Shown here: positions 1 to 12,877 of the stretch, piece after piece
Layout of the letters: every line of letters starts with the position of its first letter
Position numbering within the stretch: the stretch's first letter is position 1
Assembly (NCBI GenBank): GCA_037903355.1
Contig: JBAJFE010000005.1
Location: 2,976,001-3,040,000 of the forward strand
DNA from: Trichuris trichiura
Taxonomy: Eukaryota > Nematoda > Enoplea > Trichinellida > Trichuridae
Length of the DNA stretch: 64,000 bases
Direction of reading: 5' to 3'
Program-made: the position numbers and the translations under genes
Notes under the pieces: generated by a model
Told to the model about the DNA's origin: nothing
The model's database searches: none
The model's input: the letters and a program-made list of their open reading frames with translations, nothing else

Positions 1-1214
1 AGAGCAAGGCGGTACCACGCTTTTGATGCAAAGCGCTCAACAACAGGCACAGCGAGAGCCAAGCCAGAGCAATGCAGCAGGAGAACTGAACGGTTCACCT
101 GGTTTTCGGATGCCTATGAAGCATCTTATGCAAATTAGGGTTTCCAGGCCGGCCTATTTGAACTTTTCAGGGCAGTCAGCCGTGTTTGTTCTTCGGTTAA
201 AGTAGTATAGCGCTACAATGCTACTTGAAAATTCTTCTTACTGTACTTCAGAGTAGTGCGTGCAGAGTTGGCATGTGTAGAGCCTTTATTGTTTCGTAGG
301 CTGCTTGCTAAGAAAAAGTAGAATAAGCAGCGTAGTGTAGAAATAGAATTTTTGACTTTCCAGTTTGCGCTAGTTTATAGATGAATTGCCGTCGGTTAAC
401 GTTCTCGGCCTACATTGCCTAAGCCAGCGGGTGACTGACTGAAAGAACGTCAGCCGAAAGCGGATAATTGATTCCGCTGCTGCGCTTTAAATCATGATCC
501 GATCGATGTATCTTTTTTAGAAATTTGTTTACCTCGAAAGTGCTCCCGAGTAAGTCACGTTGAATAAACTTGACGATTGAAAGCCTGACGCAACAAGCAC
601 TAATCAAGCAAAAGGAGTCTTGTTACGTAACGCCCACGCAAGACGTGGGTTCGACAACACTATCTTTTTCCAATTGATTTCTCGCTCCGCTTTCCTGTTA
701 CTTTCCCTTTTTCTGTTTTGCCGAACTTGTAAACAATCATGCCAGCGTCAAGCGTGGACGTAGTGAAATGTGTTCAACTGATTACTTTCCTATTCGTCGC
801 TAACGTTTTTAGGTGGTTTAACAAAGTCTGGTAAACAAGCACCCGCCAACCGAATAGTTTAACATCCATTTTATAGCTCGCAGCTCTTATTTTATTTGTT
901 CAAAAATTTTAAGCCGTACTTCAAGCTTACGAGGCGCACCTACAGCGCTGATTTCCTAAAGTGGTCTGTTGCAGCTAATACAAGTCCTTGCGAGTTCTAA
1001 GGCTCGCAAATGAAAATTTTGCAATTTTATTTTGTTTCTTGATTTTATATTTGCCTACAAGCCTCAATGGAGCAAACTATTGACCGTTTCCTTAGGCGTA
1101 CTGGAAACTTTTTTTGACATGAACATGACAATCGATATACTGTAGTCCAGCGATGATCTTCGGTTTAGGGGGTGGACGATTTTTCGTTTGGGGAAGTTTG
1201 AAAGAGTAGCGACC
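1..1214. other. Region upstream of the PIEZO gene
   Basis: No convincing coding exon is visible. Short open frames on both strands lack splice context or recognisable sequence. This interval probably holds the promoter and 5' untranslated region of the PIEZO gene, whose first in-frame ATG is at 1215, but I see no clear TATA box to name. Confidence 0.5.
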
Positions 1215-4200
1215 ATGCAGCGTTTCGAATTTTGCTACGCGTTTGTTTTTCCCGTGGCTTTGCTTATTGGTAAGAGTCGGCGGTGCCTATTCCGCGGACG
1301 CCAAAGATTTCCATTTTTAGCGTCGCTGCTTCGACCTTGCTTACTTTCCCTCTTGTACGGGATTTTTCTTTTGTTATGGCCAGTGTTCGCAACCGGCTGC
1401 AAGCAGGGAACGTCCGGTGAGTGTTCGCTTTGATTCAAACGCTCTTTGCCTGCATTTTTGGGCTTTGCAAGTTCGCTTAGTTCCTCAAAAATTGACGCCG
1501 CTATTTGTCAATACAAGGCTTTCCCAGCTAGCGTTTGCGCAGCTGTCGCGCTGCGGAAGCGATGGCTTAGCTTATAATAGTTCATTTGCTTATCTAAACC
1601 ATGCAGATCGGCCGATTTGCGCCGAGGCGTAAAAAAAAGTTTAAAATGACGGCGTTTTGCCCCAGCGCGAATTTCCTGCTTTCGCCGGAGCAGAAATGCC
1701 TTTGTTTATGCGTTGGTAAATGGCGAAAGTGATCCGAGAGCAAGCTGTTTCCGCCGTCCGTCAAATTTCTTTTTCAACCCGCTCCGTGTTAATTAATTTT
1801 GCGTCTTTATAAAAAAAAACTACTGAAGAGTGACTTTATGTTCTCTTCATTCGTTGCTGACGTGCTTGAAGCGAACGTCGTCAATTTGTTTGCCTGGAAC
1901 GTAGTGTCTGGAACTGTTCATTGACAACAGCGCAACGTGCTGCACGTGCTTTTAAAATGATTCATGGTTAATTGCACAATGAGCGTTGGCGTTCTGGCGA
2001 AAGTATTCGCGTGTTTTTGAAGGGTTCTTGTTTACTTGATTAGATCAATTTGAGTCGGCTATTGGAGTAGAAAACCGAAAAACGCATCAATACAAACGGT
2101 CTGTGTACCATTTGAATAATAGTGCCAAAGAAGAATGAGTGTACTGATAGGTGATAGTGAAAGATGATGTAAAGTAATTTTCGGGTTTAAACTTGAGTTC
2201 AAATCGCTTACGGTAATTGGAGCTAACGTCAATTGATTTTAAGGAAAAGCTTATGCTGCTCACTGGTTACATAAAGTAGCAGAACTTGAGTTCACTTATA
2301 GATACAGTACCCATGAGGCGTCCAATAGAAAATATCCCAGCATTGCTTTCAGAAGTTTCTTTATTTTTCCTACTGAGTTTATTCCATGCATATATGACGA
2401 TCTTCACACATAGAGGGCGCTGCGGGTTGCATTCCTGTTGGCCGTTCGAACCATCTCGGAACTCCTTCCAGATATAGAAAAGCTTGGTTAATTGGAGAAA
2501 AAATATTACAGCTTTAAAAACTTTGAAAGCTCGTTTTGAAAAACGTATGGAAAACCGCAATCTACCCAGGAAGCTGAGAATACGCCATTTCAAATTAACG
2601 ATGTTCAGGTACCAATCGTTTGGGAGACTGTAGTACTGCTTGCGACACCGCTAACCTTATGATACTGGGGTGGAATGATTTGCATATTTAAAAAACAACT
2701 GAAAGCCGAGTGTCGAGTATTAGGAAAGTAAGATTTGTCCTTTCAAGAAGGAAAATGCTTACAACTTAGCTGTAATTTATCTTACTGTAAGTATATTGTT
2801 CTCGCAGATTTCGGATCATCAAGGTTCTATGGTACTCGAAAGTTAAGGTAAAAAAGGTAAAGCAACAAAAGTTGATTACGTCCAACACCGGTGACGGAAT
2901 ACGGTCAGTCACGGCCAAAATAAGCATTTGAACCTTTACGGACTGTTCGTCCTTATGTGCCATCCCGTCTACTTGTAAACGGCAGTATTGCGACGAAAAT
3001 TGTTGTATTTTGAAGTGATAATAGAAGGCGACATTCTCTATACTATTTTCGTTTTCTCCGCGACGCGAAGTCGATTTATTTGTTGTGAAAACTTTGAAAA
3101 AAAACTAGGCGCGCGTGTAGAGTTGAAAAAATAATTAAAAATTCATTTTGCGAAAGTCCAAGTTGTAGGATCGTCTTTTATGTTTCAGGCACGACTTTCC
3201 GGTTTGTCGTCATCTGCCTGCTGTACTCCTCATTAGCCGTTCTTTCCCAAATATGCTACCACGTAGCATTAGCTGTATCCTCTTTGGAAGAGCAGCTTGT
3301 CACTTGCCATGGATGGGAACCTATTCTGAGCCTCCTGGGTCTTCAAAAGTAAGTTTTGGGTCGGCATGGACTGCGCGTGCTAATTATTTGCTTTTACAGA
3401 TCTCTCGGAGGCGGAGCGGTAGAATATGTTCGCTTTTTCCTACCTGACATTGCCGTCTTCCTTGTGTCTCTATGTTCCGTTATTCTGGCCAAGATGTCTG
3501 CTCATACATCATCTAACGCGGACTCACCAGAATTGCCCATCCATTCTTTGAACAACAAGTCTCGCAGTCCAGGCGCATCGTCAGCAAGAGAACTCATACT
3601 TCAACGTAACACGTCCTTGATTGTTCCTGACAGTTTGGACTTCCGTACATGTCTACCCCAACTCGTCCTTGGGCTTTTATTCTGCGCTGTTGCGGTCATT
3701 TTTCCATGCTTGTGGACCGTACCCTACTTTTTGCTCTTTCTTTTACTCATGACACTTTGGTCGGTCTACAAGGTACCGTCACCTCCAGTAGCGCGTACTT
3801 TGGTTGTCCTTTTGCTGCTCTATTCGTCCATCAATTTGGTAGCCTTGTATTTGTACCAATTATGGCCATTGCAGACTCAAATACCGCCGGAAAGTTTTAC
3901 TGCAAGGTAGAGCCGGCGTGTAGGTCTCCGAATGTATTCAAGGCATGATGCTTATTTAGACTGGTAGGCTTCAAAGCCTACATAAATGCAACCTGTACGG
4001 ACATGCCCGGCTTGCATTTCACTGAAAAGCTTTCATGGTCCGCCTACGCGTATCCGATTTTCATATTCGCTTTCTACATGTCTCTGGCGTACCAGTCGTT
4101 CCTAGAGTCGGTAAGGTTTTTTTCTCCCTTCTCTGCCTGCCGTACGTTTTCGTCTTTGTTTCCCACATAGTCCTTGCATTGTTGGTCGATGCACCCTACG

Positions 4201-5653
4201 ACCGTTTGCACGCACACTTGCTAATTTTTCAAGTTCATCTTAGGCTTATTGTAAAATGCATGGACTATCTGGATTGACGAAATGCTAAGGGCAGGCGTTC
4301 GATTTCAGAAATAGGAAATTGATTAGCGTCTCATTCGTCTTAATGGCGAGAGGACGAATGCGTTAATGGGTTGAAATTAGTAGTTCCTTAGGATGAAACA
4401 AGGATAGCGTACGAAATAGAGTATAAAAGTCAGTCGTTGCTCGTAGGTGCCGGTGAAAAGGCGTAGCCTTCCTTCAAGTCGATCCGCTTCAACGGAATCC
4501 TTGATCAGTGAATCGCCGTCGGCAAAGGAAGACGTAAGAGCTATTGTTCATTTGCTGGCTGGGATTCCTTCCTTCCCGGTCGCTTTTAGCTGAATTTATG
4601 TTTTTTTTTTGCAGCAGCAGCTTGTTCTCTCTGCTCTCTTGCTTTGCGTGCATGACCTGTTCGCTTATCCGAAAACGTCGATTGTTAAAGAGGGGTTTTT
4701 TCGTAACCGACTGACGAGTTTTCATTGGCTTCTATCTTTTATGGAGCACCTTAATTTCTGTTTTTAGTATTCGGCAAGCCTGTAGTTGACCAGCAGCTTC
4801 TCTGCCAACAGTGAACGGGCAGTTAACCTGTAAAAAAAAAATCCAATATCACGAAACGTACGTAATGAGAAGCACGAGGCTTTCTGCTGATAGCGGAGCA
4901 ACTGTATTAAGGAAGCTCCGTACTTTTCATCGTACCTTTAGTAGTGCGTATTTTCCTTGCTAGCAAACAAAACGCAGTCTTAGGTTTTATTGCCTAAGTT
5001 TTCGGGCTTACCGAATATATTACTAACGGAAATGAAGCCGCGCCATAGAACGGAAGAAGTCAGTGAAATAATAATAATAATAATAGGCTACGAATATTGT
5101 TGGCCACTTAGCGCTGGCCATTGTTATAGGCTGGTCCGTTTATCCAGAGGACGAAGGAACATCCCGTTGAGAACACGGCCGAGCCAGCCGAAGTGCCCAA
5201 AGGCGAAGCGTCTCCATCGTGTGGGAAATGGTGCGCCGTATTGAACAGCTGTTACGAAAAGATCTTTCCATTTTTATTGCGCAACTTCTACACCGTCTCT
5301 TTGGTGATTATGATGACGTGGGCGGTTCTGTACCACAGTTGGCTGTCCTTTGTTTGGTTGGTGATCGCTTGCATTGTTTGGATGTGCAAGGACAGTCGCC
5401 AAGCGTTCTACCGCTTCTCTCCTCTGATACTGTTCTACGCGGAGGTACGCTGTTTTTTTTTTTCAAAATTATGATCGCTGTTTTCGATTTTAATCTGCTT
5501 TTCATTTATTTTAAGGCTCTGCTAGCTTTGCAGTTCATATATGGGCTGGAACTGACGGAGACGGAATTGCCAGACGAAGTGCCCACCGTTCCTTTGAAGC
5601 AAATTGGTTTAGCAAAGTCAAGTCAGGATGCCGTTGTACATCTGCTTGTTAAG
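1215..5653 (+). other. PIEZO exons 1-8 (N-terminal blade)
   Basis: Proposed coding exons are 1215-1269, 1321-1416, 3189-3348, 3400-3906, 3960-4110, 4447-4533, 5148-5444 and 5516-5653. They encode the N-terminal membrane units, ending with LQFIYGLELTETELP, which resembles the matching segment of vertebrate and nematode PIEZOs. Exon 6 is a short, Ser-rich, soluble insert supported only by good splice sites and frame; it is the least certain exon. Intron 1 (51 nt) is a multiple of three without a stop. Confidence 0.82.
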
Positions 5654-8600
5654 GTAGGAAGCGTCAGTAAGCTTTGAGGCTTTCTTTGAAACTTTTTTGG
5701 GTTAATAATAATAATAAATAAATAAATAATAAATAATAATAGTTTGCCGTTTAAATAATACACATTAGTAGCTACCGTTGAATCAGAAGCCATCAACAGT
5801 GGCTACTAATCAGTATTATTTAAACAGTAGGCAATTAACAGAAGCCTCGTTATGAAATGATAAAAAATTTTTAAAAAAATAATAATAATAAGCGAAATCC
5901 CATCGCTTAATCATTTCATATGTTATACTCTGTTTAGCTGCTCCTTCCCTAAGTCTTATGATCGCACTGTCCAAGACTGAATCCGTAATGTTTTCGCGAA
6001 TGCATCGCATATGCGCTAAACCTGTTATACCGTTGCTCTGAATTTCTGCAGTTCGTAAATTCGTTGAGGGACGCAAAATTCTAGGTTACTCAGTGCGCCT
6101 TCATTGCGTATAAGCAAGTCTAAACTTTCATTGTTGTCGTCTTTGCAGTTTTGTATTGAGACTTGATTAATTTAGAATATTAATGCTTTTTGATACCTGA
6201 TTTGTTGAACGAACTATTTTTTAGAAGCTTTTCAGGTTTTACCTGTACTGGACATGCGCAGTAGAATTCCTTCCCTGTAAATTAAACAAAATCTATGCAA
6301 GACAATCAAGAATAGTCTTCCAATAAGTAACGGCGTTTGCCGCCCTTCTTTTGAAGATGTTTTTTGGTCCAGTTAGTTTAACCCTTATAATCATTGTTTA
6401 GACGATGGCCCAAGGCTTGCTTACGTAGCTTGGCCTTACAGAAATGCTGAGTTATGTTTCACAATTTTTAAAAGTTTGTATTCTACAGTAAAATTAATAT
6501 TTAAGTACGAACTGCGTTACGAAATATCCTTCCAATAAGATATTCTTCCTTGGCGCCCTCTCCCTTTAAAGATAGTTTTTTGCCCTAATTATTTCCCGCA
6601 GATTAGTTTTCATTAATTAATCTTTCTGTAAATTACGCGTAGACGTTTATCGAGTTCAATTAACCTTTCAGAAATGGTAATAGTGCTTCAAATTTTTAAA
6701 AGTTTGTATTCCACAGTAAGATTGATTAATAGGCACGAATGAAAAGCTTAAGCGATTTACGTGAAAGAATACTCTTGCAAAAAGCTGGTTTTCCTGGGCG
6801 GTTGACTCGCTCGCATTGAAGATACTCTTTTGCTCCAATTAGTTTGCTTTACTAGCCGTTCTTCAAACGATGCTGAGGTACTTTTGACCTTTTAGGTACG
6901 GTAGTTCTCCTTTAAATTTTTAAAAGTTTGTAATTTACAGAATGATTAGTTGTTAGGTACGCGCTGAAAGCCATTGGTTTTCCAAAGCACACTGAAGCTT
7001 GCCTCGCGTGTCAATTCAACTAACAAGCAAAATTTTAAGGCACCATTTCAGCGTTCGTTTAATACGATTCGCTGTTTACTTATTTTGAAGTAAAAGGTAC
7101 AGGCAGACTCGTTTGCTCGTCGTCTGCCGCCGGTCAAAGCAGGCAGCTAATTCTTCAAGCTGTGTAAATATTTAGACATGTGGGCGCAAATTGGCTTCTA
7201 TCGTTGATTCGTTAAAGACGTTTATCTTTCTCTCATTCTCTTCCATACATTGCACGAACGACTTGCTGCCTATTGCGATGCGGTGTACGGAAGCTGTGAC
7301 GTTTAATCCTGCAACTTTAGCGGATTTCGAAAAGAGAATTCCGCACTTTAGCATAAATTCAAGCGACTGTCCTCCCGCAACTTGCAGGCATTCAATATAA
7401 GGAGCCAAAAATGGCCACTCGCTTTGTGGTACTTTTTCTCTTTATCGATTATTTTATGTTATCGTTTTTTACGCAGTTACTTGAGTAATTGAGTGCGAAA
7501 TTTTTTGAAAGCTCAAGCCTTCGAAGTGGCATTGATTTAAATATTTGCCTAGCAATAATTTTCAAAGTTTGAGTGAACTGTCAGCCGAACTTTGCTGGCC
7601 ATATATTTTCCTTACGACAATGGTGGAACGGTCGTTGTTGTAGCTTCGCTGGATCGCCTTTTAAAGAAACCACTTTTATGTACAGTTTGAGATTCGATGT
7701 GGTAAACACGTTTGTTTAAACGGCTATAGCGATTTGGTAGAGCAAATGCAAAACTTATCGAATTTAGCTGTTTTTTTTATCGAGTGGGCTTCCAACTGTC
7801 CCTTAGCTTCCATAGGCGCTTTGAAGACATTACTTTTCAGCTAAAGTGATGATATGGCTTTGATTTTGCGTTGCGATCGACGGTCATTTAGGCTTAGCTG
7901 TCATTTCTCTCTTCTGTGCGAATAAATAAACCTTCAACTTCTTATTTGAACTGTTGTTTTCTTTTGCCTTTATTAGCCTTAGAAAAATTTCAGTTTAACC
8001 CTTTAGGTGGGACGCATGTTTGCACTTTGCTTTTCAGATGCTCTTTACACTGTCCTTTTGGGCGACACTTCGATTGCTTCTTTACGATAAGAAGAGAAGC
8101 GGAGAGGAATTGGGAGAGGGACCTTCGGCGGGATATGGAACTTTTGCTCAACCTGAGGGTTCCAAGGAGAAGCACAATATATTGGAGCAGCTGTTGTCAA
8201 AATATTGGATATACGTTGTCAGCTTGGTGTTGATGGTCATATCCATACGGCAGCCAGTGTTCGCTTACAACATTATTTATATGGCCTTTTTTCTATCGCT
8301 CATTTCGGTGATGTTGGTAATTGCCATCGCCGTTGGCATTGCAGAATTTCTACGTCACGGTTTCGACGTTTAGATCAACTTCAGCGCTTGGAAAAATATG
8401 CTCTTCCTCTACTGGCTTATCCTTGCCGCTTATAGTATATGCGTGCTGCTGTTTGTCTACACTTTTCAATTTCACGGTATACCGGAGCTTTGGAAGAGTT
8501 GGACATCTTGGTCGAACGAAACGTAGGGTTTTTTTTCAAAATTTCTCCTCGCTTTCCAAACATTTCTATTTTGTAGGCTTATTGATGTCGGTTTGGTGAC

Positions 8601-11600
8601 CTACGATAGCGGAAGCTTGTTCCTTCAGCTGCTGACGCCCATATCGTTTCTTATTGTTGTCATTCTGCAGCTGAAGTTCTTCCATGCCGGCTTTATGCGA
8701 ATCACCAATCCGCTGCATCGATCCGTCGTCAGTCAGAATACTTCACAGCAGCAGCAAAGTAAAGCGAATGGTTTTTATTCTTCGCGTAGCTTCTCTTTTT
8801 GGAATCAAAATATTTTACTTTTTAAGGAATGGAAGAGGAGGCAAAGCAGTGTCGTTTCAAAGCTTTGATGACAGCTTTGAAATCTTATCGCGACGCGGTT
8901 TGGCGTTTTCTGGAAATCCATATAACCAAGTTGGTAGCATTTTTTGTCTTCTTTGTCGCCATCTCCGAAGTAAGCTTGCTTTTTGCCGCCATGCGTTGTC
9001 CGACCGCGCTTTTTTTTATTTTCAAGGTGTCAGCCGTCAATACCCTTTTTCCTCTATTTGCCATTTTAATATTGACCTTTCGACATGCCCGCTCATTGCT
9101 CTGCTTTCTGGTTTGCATCTGGGCTGCCGCCATTGCGTTGGCCAAGATGCTATTCCAGTTGCATTTTGCCAAAGTTGCGGCGATCCCAATTTCCGAATGG
9201 AACTGTTCGGTAGGAATGCTTCGACTCCTTTTAACCCCTTTTGCGTGTGAAGCAGTCCTTTTTTGGCGCAGATGGAGTTTGGAGAAAATAATTCAAATTC
9301 CATGGACGCAGCGTTGTGGGCTGGCTTTTCAAAAACCAATTCCATATCTTCCTACCTGGAGGTGAACCTTCGGCAACGCTATAAGCTTTTGCAATTCCTT
9401 CTCCGGCTCTCTTTCAGAATTACATTTGGTTGTTTATTTTGATGGCTTTTCAAGTGATTGTTTTCCAACGTCAAATATACAAGCGTACTGTCAAGGGGGT
9501 CGCGGCGCCTCCCGAAGGTGTCCTCTTTGAAGAGATCACTCGCAAGGAGGCTGACAGAAGTGTAAAAGACTGCTTGATGTATCTGATCAATCACGGCTTT
9601 TACAAGTTCGGCGTAGAGGTAGCGTCGGCCATTTTTGGTCCATACACACTGTAGCAACCTTTCAACATTCATTCAGATCGTCTTTATCATCATGACCATT
9701 GATATTGCAATACGAATGGACTTGTTCGCCTTTGTCTATTGCATTTTGCTTCTGATTTTGGTCTCTCTTCGACGTCAGACGTTGGCGAATGTTTGGTATG
9801 TGTTCATATTGTTGCTGGCAATTTGCATAGTTGGTCAGTACGTCATTTGCGTCGGCTTGCCTCCAAATCTGTGTCTCAAGTATCCGTGGGGTTGGAATGC
9901 AAATTTAATCCAGTGGCTATTTCTTCCCGACTACGTGCATCCGCCGAATGTACGCTTTTTATTGGCTGATTTTTGCTTGTTCCTTGCCGCCTCATGCCAG
10001 CTGTATGTTTTCCGCATCGAACGTGTTCATCACGGCCGAGAGTATGTTGGCGGCGATAATACGCCAATAGCGAACAAGGGAGACAGCTTGGCATCTCGCG
10101 AGGAGGGATGGAACGAAAATGAAATTCCCGACTTCATCACTCACTGCAGAAGCGGATTGGATATGGTGAAAGCGGTTGTATTCAAATATTTCCATTGGTT
10201 AACCATGTTGGCAGTGTTTGCCGCCGGTGTGGGTGGTATATCCGCTTTCGCTTTTGGATATCTGGTCGCGGCATTTGGCTTTCTGTGGAAGGGAAATGAC
10301 ATGTACTTGAAGCCGGCCAAGAAGTTTATCGCCAGGTGACTATCATCTTTCCAATTAACCGCCCTTAGCGTAAATGCTTTATTTTTCAAAACAGATGGCG
10401 TATCCTGCTCTACTACAACATTATAGCCATACTGCTTAAAGTAGCTTTGCAGGTGAGAGAACCGACCGTTGACTATCACGCGAGCTGAGTGCGTTTATTT
10501 CATTGCCTTTAGGTCGTTGGCTGCGTATTCTTAGGCGATGCTTGCAACGCCTCTCCAAGTTTAGTCCAGTTGTTCAGCATTGCCTGTATTCACTCGGATA
10601 TCTCTCAACGAAAAGACGCAGGTCTGACCTCTTTCTGGCTACTGTCTTTTTGAATTATCTGCTCGTACCTTAAGATCCTATGATTACGGTAAACTGCAAA
10701 GTCGCTTCGAATCAGGCGCAAATTTTGTACGACAGTATATGTTTCGCCTTTTTGATCTTCCAACTGCGCATATTCAACAGTTGGTACTTTAAGCACGTTA
10801 TAGTGGAAATCAAAGCGGAGCAGATATTTAGCGCCAGGTAAGGTCGCCTCCGTTTTCCGTTGCTTTGCCGGTTTTCGTAAGCGAATTTTGACTTGTCCAC
10901 GCAGGGGCGCCATTCTGATAGATCAATTGATCAAGCAAAAAATGATGCATCAGCAAAAGCACGAAGACGAGATTGTGGAAAAGGTGAAGGACAAAACGAA
11001 GCGAATACGCGAAAAGTATTTGAAGCATATGAAGGAAGGGGAATACTTTGAACCGCATAATTACGCTGAAGGTACGCTTTTGCTTTCCGGCCGAAAATAT
11101 CCTTGCGATTTCGCGCCCTACAAAGTCCATTTTTCTACGCATGCATATAATGCCCCGTTTTGTAATTCAAACGCATTCACTTCCGCCGGTAAGGTTAAAA
11201 GAGTGAATTAACTTAACTTTTTAAATCGGATGTCCTCTCGTTGCTTACGCGATTTCAGTATTCATCCCTTATGCGGGCTGCGTTTTATGCGCGATAGAAA
11301 ATTTTTAACGTTTAATTTACCGCATTTTCCTTCAAAAATCAATGCCTTTTATCCTACGACTTTTGTCACGCTCTAACTGATGTTGCTTCTGCTTTCCTCT
11401 GTTCATCTTGTATTGCTTTTCATTTGTTAATGTTGTTATAGTTTAATAACGTTCGTCTTGAAAACAGCATTCTGTGTTTGTTGTTGACTTGTGACCATTG
11501 GTAAGGTAAAATAGTTTTTATTCGTAATCGGAAGTCGTTTGCGGAAGTCCTGAAAATTTGGTGCTTTATCATCGGTCACAAGCCGTCAAGGAACACGGAA

Positions 11601-12053
11601 CTGCATCTTTATTCGAAAATAATACTTTATTAACTTGCGCGCTTACAGTCGTACCTGAAAACCCGCTTACTGTAGTAAAAAAATGGAAGCTGACGAATCG
11701 GATGGAAGGTGTCGGATCAGATACTTTTCCTCGTTAGCTTATATTACCAGTATACGCTGAAGATAGATCATAACTGACCAGGGAGCTTTGTGCTCTTTGT
11801 TCTCTTGCAGATACGAGTCTTATTTTTATTATAATTTTTTTTTGAAAATGTAACTTTTAGTACTGGAGCATGTGTTTTCATGTTTTTTTCTTACAGAATT
11901 TTTCCCGTTAAATTTCAAAACTTCTAATAAAATTCCGTAGCTTTCGGGCCGCGCGCAAGCCGTCCTCAACGATAATAAAATAAATAAATTTAATTTTGTT
12001 ACCGCTGAGGACTGGGTTTGAGTTCGAAATTTAACGGGACAAATTCCATAAGA

Positions 12054-12125
<72 letters not shown>

Positions 12126-12543
12126 GTATTCTAAAATTTTCGCGGGATTTTCTAACCCGTTGTTAATTACACGTTTTTTTAAAAACGTTAACGTGTAATG
12201 AACAACGGGTTAGAAAATCTCGCGAAAATTTTAGAATACAAATTTTAAAAAACCGTTACGAAGAAAGAAAAAGGAAAAAAGAAAACATATTATTATTATT
12301 ATTTTTATTTTTATTATTATCTTACGGAATGTGTGTCCCGTTTGTGTACAAAACTTTTTAATATCCATAGCTTTCGGGCCGCGCGTGACCCGTCTTCAGC
12401 GGTGTTAAAATAATATGATAACATCGTTTAATAAAATTATGCTTTATTTTAATACCGCTGAAGACGGGTCACGCACGCCCCGAAAGCTATGGATATTAAA
12501 AAGTTTTGTACTCAAACGGGACACACATTCCATAAGAAGATAC

Positions 12544-12607
<64 letters not shown>

Positions 12608-12843
12608 TTAATAATAATAATAATATTAATATTAATAACTTGTATGTGTAAGAGAACAAAGATCACAAAATTCCCTGGTCAGCTATGATCCATGTTCAAC
12701 GTATACTGGTATATAAGCTGACGAAGAAAAGTATCTAATCCGAAACTTTCCATCCTATTCGTTAGCTTCCATTTTTTTACTACAGTAAGCGAGAAAAAGC
12801 AATCATGAAAATATACAGTCCCGTACCAAAAAGTTCTATTTTC

Positions 12844-12877
<34 letters not shown>

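Larger units (their letters stand above)
5654..8037 (+). other. PIEZO intron 8 (2.38 kb)
   Basis: The intron runs from GTAGGA at 5654 to TTTTCAG ending at 8037. It holds AT-rich simple sequence near 5705, a foldback at 5742-5833 and at least three degenerate tandem units of about 230 bp (6240-7000). Open frames on both strands at 7172-7408 overlap each other and match nothing I recognise. Confidence 0.6.
11664..12790. repeat. Composite palindromic element with ~147-bp outer inverted arms
   Basis: The left arm (about 11664-11811) and right arm (about 12646-12790) are reverse complements at most positions; both include CTTACTGTAGTAAAAAAATG or its complement, and GAGAACAAAG or its complement. 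Between them lie two related foldbacks (11890-12052 and 12321-12536), a separate 115-bp hairpin (12125-12240) and three AAT/ATT tracts. There is no coding potential. It may be a foldback transposon that received later insertions. Confidence 0.85.

Noticed and set aside
4781..4850. Possible extra PIEZO exon after TTTTTAG near 4786
   Set aside because: In the required phase it meets a stop after five codons, whereas 4533 joins 5148 in frame with good sites.
7172..7408. Opposed open frames on both strands in PIEZO intron 8
   Set aside because: They overlap almost fully, neither has a recognisable domain, and neither fits the PIEZO splice frame.
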